The notes below the pieces were generated by a model. It saw only the letters and a list, made by a program, of their open reading frames with translations, was not told the origin of the DNA and searched no databases. A stretch of 32,498 nt of DNA from Thermoleophilia bacterium. Lineage in GTDB: Bacteria > Actinomycetota > Thermoleophilia > Gaiellales > JAICJC01. Below are positions 8,144-16,092 of the stretch, piece after piece. The stretch spans positions 1 through 32,498 of the forward strand of contig JAICYJ010000034.1 of NCBI GenBank assembly GCA_025934255.1, read 5' to 3'. The stretch's first letter is position 1; each line of letters begins with the position of its first letter. The translations under genes were made by a program, and so were the position numbers.

Positions 8144-8550
8144 AGCTGCGGAGGATCGACCACATCGGCGTGGTCGTCGCCGATCTGCCCGCCCACGTCG
8201 CTCAGCTGGAGGCGATGGGCCTGGTGCTGGAGCGGGTCGGCGACAACATCGAGAGCCACGCGCTCTACTACCCGTGCGGCGATGCCAGCGTCGAGCTGAT
8301 CGAGGTGCGCGACCCGGTGGTCGCCGCGCAGCGGCTGGGCGAAGGCGAGCAGGCCCGGATCGAGCACATCGCGTTCGAGGTCGACGACCTGGCGGAGGTG
8401 CGCGACCTGCTGGAGTCCCGCGGCGTCGAGGTCTCGTGGCCGCCGTTCCCCTCGGGCGCGGCGATGATGATCTGGACCACGGCCGCGACCAGCGGTGGTG
8501 TCCAGTACCAGTTCCTGGCGCGGCCGGGAGGCGAGGGCGGGAGCGCGTGA
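8140..8550 (+). CDS. VOC-family protein (methylmalonyl-CoA epimerase/glyoxalase-like)
   Basis: A 136-residue vicinal-oxygen-chelate protein with two beta-alpha-beta-beta-beta modules. Likely metal ligands are His8 (RIDHIGVVV), Glu52 (ASVELIEV), His76 (IEHIAFEV) and a residue near YQFLA at the end. The length and the DHIGVVV/HIAFEV pair resemble methylmalonyl-CoA epimerase, but no mutase genes are present, so an isomerase, lyase or dioxygenase role on a pathway intermediate is equally possible. GTG start overlaps the upstream stop, and its own TGA overlaps the next GTG, so it is embedded in a coupled operon. Confidence 0.85.
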   Translation: MKLRRIDHIGVVVADLPAHVAQLEAMGLVLERVGDNIESHALYYPCGDASVELIEVRDPVVAAQRLGEGEQARIEHIAFEVDDLAEVRDLLESRGVEVSWPPFPSGAAMMIWTTAATSGGVQYQFLARPGGEGGSA

Positions 8551-9512
8551 GGATCGGCCTGATCGGGGCCGGCGCGATCGCCCGGCGGCACATCGGCGTG
8601 TTGTCCACTCTGGAAGGCGTCGAGCTGGCGGCCGTCTGCGACAGCGACCTGGCCCGGGCCGAGTCGATCGCGGCCGGTGCCGCCGTGTACGGGAGCTGGC
8701 AGCAGCTGCTCGAGCATCCGCTGGACGCGGTGTTCGTGTGCACGCCGCCTGCGGCCCACGCGCAGCCGGCGATGGCGGCGATGCAGCATGGGCTGGCGGT
8801 GTACCTGGAGAAGCCGCTGGCGCGTGCGGCGGTCGACGGCGAGGCGATCGCGGCCGCGTGGCGCGAGAGCGGGGGAGTGTGCGCGGTCGGCTACCAGTGG
8901 CGGTCGCTGGCGCTGATCGGCCGCGTCCTTGACGAGCTGGCGGGGGCCGCGCCGGGCATGCTGATCAGCCGCAGCGTGGGTCCGACCGAGCCCGGCCGCG
9001 CGGCGTCCTGGTTCGGCGATCCGGCAGCGAGCGGGGGCATCCTGTTCGAGCTGGGCAGCCACGACATCGACCTGCAACAGGCGCTGGCCGGGCCGGCCGC
9101 CTCGGTGCAGGCGCTGTCCGGGCGAGGGTTGGGCGCGGGCGGCGGCGCGCTGGACGACGCGGTGGCGGTGCTGGTGCGATATGCGGGAGGCGGGCTGGGG
9201 GTGATCTCGGTCGCGTGGACGCAGCAGCAGCCGCCCATCTACGAGCTGGACGTGCTGGCGCCGGAGGTGGCGCTGCACCTGGCGCTCGACCCGGGATTCC
9301 GGCTGGGGGGCCGCGCCCATGGCCGACCGGTCGATCAGGAGGAGGATGTCGACCCGCGCACCTCGGCGGTAACGGGCTTCCTCGATGCTGCGCGGCGCCG
9401 AGATCCGGCGGCGGTGGCGTGCACGCCGGAGGACGCACTGGGCACGCTGCGGGTGGCGCTGGCGGCCGAGCAGGCGATCGCCAGCGGGGAGACGGTCAGG
9501 CTGGGCGGCTGA
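8547..9512 (+). CDS. Gfo/Idh/MocA-family oxidoreductase
   Basis: A 321-residue NAD(P)-dependent dehydrogenase. The N-terminal Rossmann domain begins IGLIGAGAIARRH (3-15), and the family's EKP motif is at 88-90 with the probable general-acid lysine replaced in context as LEKPLAR. The C-terminal alpha/beta domain carries GSHDIDL (170-176) with His172/Asp173. The family oxidises or reduces sugars, cyclitols, imines and related compounds. It is the last gene of the 6243-9512 operon and ends six bases before the 23-bp tandem repeats. The start is the GTG overlapping the VOC stop, which gives an N-terminus right at the Rossmann strand. Confidence 0.9.
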   Translation: MRIGLIGAGAIARRHIGVLSTLEGVELAAVCDSDLARAESIAAGAAVYGSWQQLLEHPLDAVFVCTPPAAHAQPAMAAMQHGLAVYLEKPLARAAVDGEAIAAAWRESGGVCAVGYQWRSLALIGRVLDELAGAAPGMLISRSVGPTEPGRAASWFGDPAASGGILFELGSHDIDLQQALAGPAASVQALSGRGLGAGGGALDDAVAVLVRYAGGGLGVISVAWTQQQPPIYELDVLAPEVALHLALDPGFRLGGRAHGRPVDQEEDVDPRTSAVTGFLDAARRRDPAAVACTPEDALGTLRVALAAEQAIASGETVRLGG

Positions 9513-9517
9513 AGAGC

Positions 9518-9609
9518 GCGCCACTTGGCGCTGTCACCGTGCGCCACTTGGCGTTCTTACAGCGCGCCACTTGGCGTTCTCAGCGCGCGCCACTTGGCGC
9601 TACGCGTGC
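9518..9609. repeat. Four tandem 23-bp repeats with palindromic core
   Basis: The core GCGCCACTTGGCG begins at 9518, 9541, 9564 and 9587, an exact 23-base period. The core is itself an inverted repeat (GCGCCA-CT-TGGCGC; the last base is T in units 2 and 3), followed by a more variable 9-10-base filler (CTGTCACCGT, TTCTTACAGC, TTCTCAGCGC, CTACGCGTGC). The array fills the gap between the convergent ends of the oxidoreductase gene and the SMP-30 gene. There are no unique spacers of CRISPR size. It may bind a dimeric protein repeatedly on about the same helix face, act as a transcription-blocking structure between convergent genes, or be a minisatellite. Confidence 0.9.
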
Positions 9610-9665
9610 GTTGCGACACACCCTCGTACCACCTCTGCCGGCGTCCCCCAGCGAAGCGTCTGCGG

Positions 9666-10532
9666 CTAGAGCTTGCCCGGCAGCAGCGGCAGCCCGCCGC
9701 TGGCATCCGTGTCGACCCGCCAGAACGAGCCGGTGCGCTGGTCGGCGTGGATCTCCGCCACCTTCGTCGCCGTCACGTATAGCGCCGGGCCGTCGAAGAT
9801 GCAGTTGGTGGCGTGCTCGTTCAACACGATCTCCTCCAGCACCTCGCCCTCGGCCGACAGCACCGTCAGCCCGCCCGAGATGGTCGTGCACACGAACAGC
9901 CGCCCGTCGGCGGCGAAGGCCATCCCGTCGGGCACGTGGTTGTCGCTCAGCTGGCAGAACGTCGTCGCCTGCCCGCCGTCCAGCCGGCAGACCCGGTGCG
10001 CCGCCGACTCCGTCCAGTACAGCCGCCCCTGCGCGTCGAACGCGATCCCGTTCGGGTACACGTCCGGCCGCTCCATCAGGAACTCGCCGCCGTCTCCGTC
10101 CAGCACGTACAGCGCTCCCACCGCGCGCTCGTCCTCCGGGAAGCGGTCGTCCTGCTCCGTGCCCGACTCCGTGAACCAGAGCCGGCCGTCCGGCCCGAAG
10201 GCGAGGTCGTTCGGCCCCGCCAGCGTCCGCCCCGCGATGCTGGTCGCCAGCATCTCGATCGAGCCGTCGCTGCTCACCCGCTGGATCCCCGGCACCGCGC
10301 TCTGGTCGGGACTCCCCGGCACGTTGCCGCCCTGGGTGACATAGACCGCGCCGTCAGATCCGAGCAGCGCGCCCCACGGCGACCCGCCCATGTCCGCGAA
10401 CCGGCTGATCGCGCCGTCCTTCCACACCAACAACTCGCCGGTGTTTCCGTCACACAACACGATGGCTCCGTCCGGCATCACGACGGGCCCCTCCGGGAAC
10501 CCGAGATTCGAAGCGAGCAGCGTTCCTTGCAC
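9666..10532 (-). CDS. SMP-30/gluconolactonase/LRE family protein
   Basis: A 288-residue six-bladed beta-propeller hydrolase. Family metal ligands are present: Glu14 (FPEGPV), Asn108 (GPNDLAF), Asn161 (YPNGIAF) and Asp212 (PDGMAF). Members hydrolyse lactones or organophosphates with a divalent cation; a lactonase step in a sugar- or acid-like branch is the usual reading. The start is GTG 10532, preceded at about 8 bases by AAGGA; longer in-frame extensions would run through the operator. The product has no signal peptide. The gene diverges from the first ABC operon across a 266-base gap that contains operator site 3 39 bases before the GTG, so both may be under the same regulator. Confidence 0.88.
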   Translation of the reverse strand: MQGTLLASNLGFPEGPVVMPDGAIVLCDGNTGELLVWKDGAISRFADMGGSPWGALLGSDGAVYVTQGGNVPGSPDQSAVPGIQRVSSDGSIEMLATSIAGRTLAGPNDLAFGPDGRLWFTESGTEQDDRFPEDERAVGALYVLDGDGGEFLMERPDVYPNGIAFDAQGRLYWTESAAHRVCRLDGGQATTFCQLSDNHVPDGMAFAADGRLFVCTTISGGLTVLSAEGEVLEEIVLNEHATNCIFDGPALYVTATKVAEIHADQRTGSFWRVDTDASGGLPLLPGKL

Positions 10533-10570
10533 GGCGCGGATCCTTTTTGGGGGGTTGAACCCGGGAAATT

Positions 10571-10586
10571 GGTATGATAGCATACC
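10571..10586. promoter_or_regulatory. Putative FadR/GntR operator, site 3
   Basis: GGTATGATAGCATACC is the best member of the set: perfect 6-base arms (GGTATG/CATACC) around ATAG, flanked by TT on the left as in site 2 read on the other strand. It embeds TATGAT (10573-10578) on the plus strand and TATGCT/TATCAT on the minus strand, so it could cover a -10 in either direction. It lies 38 bases before the SMP-30 GTG and about 212 bases before the ABC lipoprotein start. Confidence 0.65.
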
Positions 10587-10729
10587 GAGCTTGATCGATC
10601 CCCGCGGCACCGGCTCGTTGCAGGGCTTGCGGCCACACCGCCGCGGTGGTTCGAGCGCATGATCGGACGCAGGCTCCACCCCCCTCGGTCGTCCATGCCC
10701 GGGTGGTCGCCACCGTCCAATCCGCAGCT

Positions 10730-10760
10730 TCCACTCCCTGCGTACGTATGCGAGAGTGGA
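10730..10760. promoter_or_regulatory. Inverted repeat upstream of the ABC lipoprotein gene
   Basis: Outer arms TCCACTC (10730-10736) and GAGTGGA (10754-10760) enclose an almost perfect palindrome GCGTACGTATGC (10740-10751). The structure ends 27 bases before the strong Shine-Dalgarno sequence AGGAGG (10788-10793) of the lipoprotein gene. It could be an mRNA leader hairpin or a second operator unlike the GGTATG sites. No uridine run follows, so it is not an obvious intrinsic terminator. Confidence 0.4.
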
Positions 10761-10798
10761 CCCAGCGTCCTGCCCGGTAACCAGCTCAGGAGGAGACC

Positions 10799-12427
10799 GT
10801 GAGCGATCCGCACAACCCGCGTCCGGAAACGGGCATCGAACTCTTCGACCATCGCATCTCCCGCGGGACGCTGCTGCGAGGTGCGGCCGGCACGATGCTC
10901 GGCATGTCGCCGCTGCTCGCGGCAGCCTGCGGCGGCGGCTCGACCTCGTCCACCGGGACCAGCGCGTCCACCTCGGCCGCCACCCCCGTCAAGGGCGGCA
11001 CGCTCCGCGCCGGCTTCGTCGGCGGCGGCACGGCCGAGACGCTGAACCTGTACCAGGGCGTCACGCCGATCGACGAGTCCCGCGCCCAGAACCTGTTCGA
11101 CCCGCTGCTCGTGGTCAACCCCGACCTCACCACCGGCCCCGGCCTGGCGCTCGAGTTCAACGCGAACGCCGCCGCCACCGAGTACGAGATCAAGCTCCGC
11201 CCCGGTGTCGAGTTCCACAACGGCAAGACCTTCGGCGCCGAGGACGTGATCTACTCGATGCGGCTGATGGCGAAGTCCGCCAACTTCGCGTCGGTGCCGT
11301 TCGTGGCCGGCATCAACCTCAAGGACCTGAAGGCGATCGACGCCACCACCGTCAAGGTGCCGCTGCTCTACCCGGACGCCGACCTCGGCGCCAACTTCGT
11401 CTACTGGAACACGTGGATGGTGCAGAACGGCGAGAAGGACTTCACCAACCCGGTCGGCACCGGCCCGTTCATGTTCGACACGTTCAAGGCCGGCACCCAG
11501 AGCACGTTCAAGCGCAACCCCAACTACTGGCAGACGGGCAAGCCGTACGTCGACGAGCTGCTGATCCAGTCGATCGACGACAACAACGCCCGCCTGGAGG
11601 CGCTGCAGTCCGGCCAGATCGACGCGATGGCGCAGCTGCCCACGGCCGACGCCAAGGCTCACCAGGCCACCGGCGACATCACCGTGCTGGTGGCCAAGTC
11701 GCCGCAGGCCATGATGTTCTACATGGACACCACGCAGGCGCCGTTCACCGACGTGCGCGTGCGCCAGGCGATGAAGCTGATCGCCGACCGCCCGGCCCTG
11801 GTGGCGAGCGCCATCAACGGCTTCGGATCGATCGGCAACGACATCGTCGGCAAGGGCCTGCCCTTCTACGACAACAGCCTGCCCCAGCGCGTGCAGGACA
11901 TCGAACAGGCCAAGAGCCTGCTCAAGCAGGCCGGCCAGGAGAACCTGACCGTGACCCTGCAGACGTCGCCGATCTTTCCCGGCTTCGTCGAGTCGGCGAC
12001 GCTGCTCGCGCAGCAGGCCAAGGACGCAGGCGTCACCATCAACCTCAAGCAGGTGCCGCCCAGCGCCTACTACAACCCCTCCGCGCTGTACCTGAAGATG
12101 GCCTTCGCGGAGACGCAGTGGCCGCCGCCGTCGATCAAGTTCTTCTACCTGCAGGCGCTGTCGTCCAAGGCGCCCTACAACGAGACGCACTGGAAGAACA
12201 CCGCCTGGAACGATCTACTGTTCAAGGCGATCGGTGAGACCGACCAGGCCACGGCCCAGCAGACATGGAACCAGGTGCAAAAGATCCAGTACGACCAGGG
12301 CGGCTACATCAACTGGACCAACGCCGACTGGGTGGACGGGCTCTCCACCAAGGTCAAGGGCTTGGAACCGCATCCGGCCGGGGTGCTCGGCAACTACCTG
12401 TTCATGAACGCCTGGCTCTCCGGGTAG
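10799..12427 (+). CDS. ABC transporter substrate-binding lipoprotein, family 5 (peptide/nickel/opine type)
   Basis: A 542-residue extracytoplasmic solute-binding protein of SBP family 5. The N-terminus has an Arg-containing n-region (RISRGTLLRGAAGT), a hydrophobic stretch and a lipobox LAAAC, so it should be anchored through Cys44 on the outer face of the membrane. A Ser/Thr-rich linker follows (about 48-63), then the mature domain (GGTLRAGF onward; VGTGPFMFDTF and the RVRQAMKLIADR motif typical of the family). The start GTG 10799 has an excellent Shine-Dalgarno sequence (AGGAGG). It heads the operon with two permeases and a double ATPase. Family members bind peptides, opines, glycosides or other amide-rich ligands; the operon's amidohydrolase suggests a cyclic amide or ureide, as inference. 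Confidence 0.93.
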   Translation: MSDPHNPRPETGIELFDHRISRGTLLRGAAGTMLGMSPLLAAACGGGSTSSTGTSASTSAATPVKGGTLRAGFVGGGTAETLNLYQGVTPIDESRAQNLFDPLLVVNPDLTTGPGLALEFNANAAATEYEIKLRPGVEFHNGKTFGAEDVIYSMRLMAKSANFASVPFVAGINLKDLKAIDATTVKVPLLYPDADLGANFVYWNTWMVQNGEKDFTNPVGTGPFMFDTFKAGTQSTFKRNPNYWQTGKPYVDELLIQSIDDNNARLEALQSGQIDAMAQLPTADAKAHQATGDITVLVAKSPQAMMFYMDTTQAPFTDVRVRQAMKLIADRPALVASAINGFGSIGNDIVGKGLPFYDNSLPQRVQDIEQAKSLLKQAGQENLTVTLQTSPIFPGFVESATLLAQQAKDAGVTINLKQVPPSAYYNPSALYLKMAFAETQWPPPSIKFFYLQALSSKAPYNETHWKNTAWNDLLFKAIGETDQATAQQTWNQVQKIQYDQGGYINWTNADWVDGLSTKVKGLEPHPAGVLGNYLFMNAWLSG

Positions 12428-12434
12428 CGACCCA

Positions 12435-13448
12435 ATGACGACTGTTGCGGAACCTCGAGCGGCCGACCGCGAGGTTTCGCCTGTTCTCGCCTTCGTGGGC
12501 CGTCGCCTGCTGGGCGCGGCGGTGTCGCTGCTGGTGGCGTCGGTGCTGATCTTCATCGGCACCTCGGTGCTGCCCGGCAACGCTGCCAGCGTGGTGCTGG
12601 GCCGCGGCGCGACGCCGGCGGCCGTGCAGAAGCTGGAGCAGCAGATGCACCTGAACAAGCCCCTGACCACCCAGTACACCAACTGGCTGGGCGGGTTCGT
12701 GCACGGTGACCTGGGCGACTCATCGATCGGCCTCGCCCAGGGCCAGAAGCACGCGCCGGTGTGGGCGCTGATCTCGGATCCGGTCAAGAACTCGCTGATC
12801 CTGGCGCTGATCACCGCCCTGTTCATGATCCCGCTGTCGCTGGGCCTGGGCGCGCTCGCGGCCGTCTACGCGGGGCGGCCGGCCGACCACGCCATCTCGA
12901 TCATGTCGCTGGCGGCGATCGCGCTGCCCGAGTTCGTGATCGGCTCGCTGCTGGTGGGCGTGTTCTTCGTCTGGCTGGACGTGCTGCCGCCGGTCGCGAT
13001 CATCCCGCCCGGGCAGAGCCCGCTGAGCGATCCCACCAAGCTGATCCTGCCGGTGGCGACGCTGCTGCTGGCGTCGCTGGCGGCGGGCATCCGGATGGTG
13101 CGCGCGGGCATGGTCGAGACGCTGCAGGCCGAGTACGTGATGGCGGCCCGGCTGAACGGCCTGTCCGAGCGCTGGGTGCTGTGGCGCTACGCGATGCGAA
13201 ATGCGCTCGCTCCCAGCGTGCAGGTGCTGGCCCAGAACCTGCAGTGGCTGATCGGCGGCATCATCATCACCGAGACCGTGTTCGCGTACCCCGGGCTGGG
13301 GTCGCTGCTGGTGACCGCGGTCGGGAACCGCGACCTGGGCGTGGTGCAGTCGGTGGCGATGCTGATCGCCGTGGTCTACGTGATGCTGAACCTGGTGGCC
13401 GACCTGATCGTGCTGCTGCTGGTGCCCAAGCTGCGGGAGCCTGCATGA
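12435..13448 (+). CDS. ABC transporter permease, DppB/OppB-like
   Basis: A 337-residue inner-membrane permease with about six transmembrane helices. TM1 is at about 25-48, preceded by a polar N-terminus. The periplasmic segment contains the usual Gly-rich loop (NWLGGFVHGDLGDS). The cytoplasmic EAA loop, which docks on the ATPase, reads AARLNGLSERWVLWRYAMRNA. It pairs with the next gene's DppC-like permease to form the channel. It begins 7 bases after the lipoprotein stop without a clear Shine-Dalgarno sequence, so translation probably depends on coupling. Its stop overlaps the next ATG (ATGA). Confidence 0.93.
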   Translation: MTTVAEPRAADREVSPVLAFVGRRLLGAAVSLLVASVLIFIGTSVLPGNAASVVLGRGATPAAVQKLEQQMHLNKPLTTQYTNWLGGFVHGDLGDSSIGLAQGQKHAPVWALISDPVKNSLILALITALFMIPLSLGLGALAAVYAGRPADHAISIMSLAAIALPEFVIGSLLVGVFFVWLDVLPPVAIIPPGQSPLSDPTKLILPVATLLLASLAAGIRMVRAGMVETLQAEYVMAARLNGLSERWVLWRYAMRNALAPSVQVLAQNLQWLIGGIIITETVFAYPGLGSLLVTAVGNRDLGVVQSVAMLIAVVYVMLNLVADLIVLLLVPKLREPA

Positions 13449-14293
13449 CCGGCAGGCTCCGCTTCATGCGCAGCTTCTCGGGCGCGGTCGGCGTCACCAT
13501 CGTGGTGTTCGTGGTGGCGGTGGCGATCTTCGGCCGCTACGTCGCGCCGTATGACCCCAACGTGCCGGTGACCGTGCCGCTGGCCCCGCCGTCCAGCCAC
13601 TACTGGCTCGGCACCGACTTCCTGGGCCGCGATGTGTTCAGCCGCCTGCTCTACGGCGGCCGCTCCGTGATCACCCTGGCTGCACTGGCCACCGGCCTCG
13701 GCTACCTGATCGGCATGTCGGTCGGGCTGATCGCCGGGTTCAGCCGCTCCCGCATCGACCCCGTGCTGATGCGAAGCGTCGACGTGATGCTGGCCTTCCC
13801 GCCGCTCCTGTTCCTGCTGGTGCTGATCAGCGGCGCGGGAACCGGCGTCGAGGTGCTGGTGATCGGCGTGGCAGTGATCCAGGCACCCGGCATCAGCCGC
13901 ATCGTCCGCACCGCCACGCTCGAGGTCTCCGTGCGCGGCTACGTGGAGGCGGCGATCGCCCGCGGCGAGCGCTCCTACGCCGTGATCGTGCGTGAGGTGC
14001 TGCCCAACATCATGGCGCCGGTGCTGGTCGACTCGGGCCTGCGCTTCACCTACTCGATCCTGATCATCGCCTCGGTCAACTTCCTGGGGCTGGGGCTGCA
14101 GCCGCCCGCCTCCGACTGGGCGCTGATGATCAGCGACAACCGCCAGTACATCGCGATCCAGGCATGGGCGGTGCTGGCGCCGGCAGCGATGATTGCGCTG
14201 CTCACGATCGGCATCAACCTGACCGGCGACGCGATCGCCCGCAGCCTGGGCCGCTCCTACGTGCCCAAGACCGCGCGGAGTGCGGTGATATGA
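13445..14293 (+). CDS. ABC transporter permease, DppC/OppC-like
   Basis: A 282-residue permease. TM1 is at about 14-32, followed by the diagnostic DppC segment WLGTDFLGRDVFSRLLYGGR. About five further helices follow; the EAA loop is AAIARGERSYAVIVREVLPN. It is the partner of the upstream DppB-like subunit. ATG 13445 overlaps the upstream TGA, and the gene ends in ATGA with the ATPase gene, so the stoichiometry of the complex is probably maintained by coupled translation. A long open frame extends 5' of the ATG but lies within the previous gene and is not coding. Confidence 0.93.
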   Translation: MTGRLRFMRSFSGAVGVTIVVFVVAVAIFGRYVAPYDPNVPVTVPLAPPSSHYWLGTDFLGRDVFSRLLYGGRSVITLAALATGLGYLIGMSVGLIAGFSRSRIDPVLMRSVDVMLAFPPLLFLLVLISGAGTGVEVLVIGVAVIQAPGISRIVRTATLEVSVRGYVEAAIARGERSYAVIVREVLPNIMAPVLVDSGLRFTYSILIIASVNFLGLGLQPPASDWALMISDNRQYIAIQAWAVLAPAAMIALLTIGINLTGDAIARSLGRSYVPKTARSAVI

Positions 14294-16092
14294 GCGACGC
14301 CCCTGCACCGGTGGTGCAGGTGGTAGGCCTCTCATTGGGCCTGACCACCGGTGACCCCGTGGTCGAGGACGTCAGCTTCACCGTCGGCGCCGGCCAGATC
14401 CTGGGGCTGGTGGGCGAGTCCGGCAGCGGCAAGACCACCACCGCTCTGGCCCTGCTCGGCTATACGCGCCGCGGGGTCGAGCTGCGGGGCGGCAGCGTCA
14501 GCATCAGCGGCCAGCCGATCCTCGGCCAGGGTATCAGCAACCTCCGCAACCTGCGCGGCAAGGTCGTCTCCTACGTGCCGCAGGATCCCGGCGGCGCCCT
14601 CAACCCGTCGCTGCGGGTGGGCGACGCGGTGATGGACGTGCTGCGCGCGCACCGCGCCGGGGCCGCGTCGCTGGAGTCGGTCAAAGCATCGCTGGAGCGG
14701 GTCGAGCTGGGCGCCGACCCGCGGCTGCCGCGGCGCTACCCCCACCAGCTGTCGGGCGGCCAGCAGCAGCGGGTCACGATCGCGATGGCCTGCGTCTGCG
14801 ACCCGCCGGTGGCGGTGCTGGACGAGCCCACCACCGGGCTGGACGTGATCACCCAGGACCGGATCCTGGCCGAGCTGGCGCGCCTGCGCGACGACGACGG
14901 CATGGCGATGGTGTACGTCTCCCACGACCTGGCGGTGGTGGCGAAGATGGCCGATCGGATCGTGGTCATGTACGCCGGCCGCGTGGTCGAGAGCGGCCCG
15001 GCCGACGAGGTGATCGAGCGGCCTCGCCACCCCTACACGCGAGCGCTGGTGTCTGCCATCCCCGACTTCCGGCGGCCGCGCGCGCTGCGCGGCATCCCCG
15101 GCGTGTCGGTCGGGGTGGGCGAGTGGCCGAGCGGCTGCGCGTTCGTGCCCCGCTGCCGTCACGCCATCGGCCGCTGCAGCGAGTCACTGCCGGAGCTGTC
15201 GGCCGCGACGCCCGACCACTCGGTGCGCTGCATCCGCTGGCAGGAGCTGGCAAGCGACGGCGCCGAGCCCGGTGACGGGCGCGCCGCCGCGACCGCCGTG
15301 GAGGCGGAGGATGAAGCGCTGCTGCAGGTCGATCACCTCGAGGTCGAGTACCGCAACGGCCGCCGTCGGAACACCGTCGTCCACGACGTGTCGTTTGCGA
15401 TCGAGTCCGGCCGCTGCGTGGCGCTGGTGGGCGAGTCCGGCAGCGGCAAGACCACGATCGGGCGCTGCCTGGCAGGCCTGCATCCGCCCAGCGGCGGGCG
15501 CATCGTGTTCGACGGCAGCGAGTTGGCGGCCTTCGCCCGCAACCGGCCGCTGGCCGCCCGCCGCCGCATCCAGATCGTGTTCCAGAACCCGTTCGAGTCG
15601 CTCAACCCGCGCCACAAGGTCAGCTCCTCGATCGAGCGCCCGCTGCGGGTGCTGCGCGGCCTGTCCCAGGGCGATTCGCGCACGGAGGTGGGCGAGCTGC
15701 TCGACCGCGCCAAGCTGCCGCGGCGCGTCGGCGATCGCTTTCCGATCGAGCTGTCCGGCGGCGAGCGCCAGCGGGTTGCGATCGCGCGCGCGCTGGCGGC
15801 CAAGCCCGACCTGCTGATCTGCGACGAGGTGACCTCGGCGCTCGACGTGTCGGTGCAGGCGGCGGTGCTGGAGCTGCTGTCGGAGCTGCAGCGCGACCTG
15901 CGGCTGAGCATGCTGTTCATCACCCACAACCTGGGCGTCGTTGCCTGCGTGGCCGACAGCGTGCTGGTGATGGACCGCGGTTCGCTGCGCGAGAGCGGCT
16001 CGGTCGCACAGGTGCTGAACGCGCCGGCCGACGAGTACACTCGACGGCTGCTGAGCGCCGCGCCGTGCCTGCCCGACGGGGCGTACAGCTGA
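14290..16092 (+). CDS. Fused double ATPase of a peptide-type ABC transporter (DppD-DppF fusion)
   Basis: A 600-residue protein carrying two complete nucleotide-binding domains, equivalent to DppD and DppF in one chain. Domain 1: Walker A GESGSGKT (42-49), signature LSGGQQQR (about 154-161), Walker B with DEPTTGLD, then the oligopeptide-transporter C-terminal motif SGCAFVPRCRHA. A linker of about 40 residues rich in Ala/Asp/Glu follows. Domain 2: Walker A GESGSGKT (381-388), LSGGERQR, and CDEVTSALD, where the usual DEPTSALD has Val in place of Pro. Domain 2 ends without the Cys-rich extension. It powers the two permeases encoded just upstream. Fused forms are known in this family (for example GsiA). 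Its end overlaps the likely start of the amidohydrolase gene. Confidence 0.93.
   Translation: MSDAPAPVVQVVGLSLGLTTGDPVVEDVSFTVGAGQILGLVGESGSGKTTTALALLGYTRRGVELRGGSVSISGQPILGQGISNLRNLRGKVVSYVPQDPGGALNPSLRVGDAVMDVLRAHRAGAASLESVKASLERVELGADPRLPRRYPHQLSGGQQQRVTIAMACVCDPPVAVLDEPTTGLDVITQDRILAELARLRDDDGMAMVYVSHDLAVVAKMADRIVVMYAGRVVESGPADEVIERPRHPYTRALVSAIPDFRRPRALRGIPGVSVGVGEWPSGCAFVPRCRHAIGRCSESLPELSAATPDHSVRCIRWQELASDGAEPGDGRAAATAVEAEDEALLQVDHLEVEYRNGRRRNTVVHDVSFAIESGRCVALVGESGSGKTTIGRCLAGLHPPSGGRIVFDGSELAAFARNRPLAARRRIQIVFQNPFESLNPRHKVSSSIERPLRVLRGLSQGDSRTEVGELLDRAKLPRRVGDRFPIELSGGERQRVAIARALAAKPDLLICDEVTSALDVSVQAAVLELLSELQRDLRLSMLFITHNLGVVACVADSVLVMDRGSLRESGSVAQVLNAPADEYTRRLLSAAPCLPDGAYS

Noticed and set aside
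9518..9609. Possible CRISPR array
   Set aside because: Repeats are 13-base cores every 23 bases with 10-base fillers; there are no spacers of CRISPR length and no cas genes.
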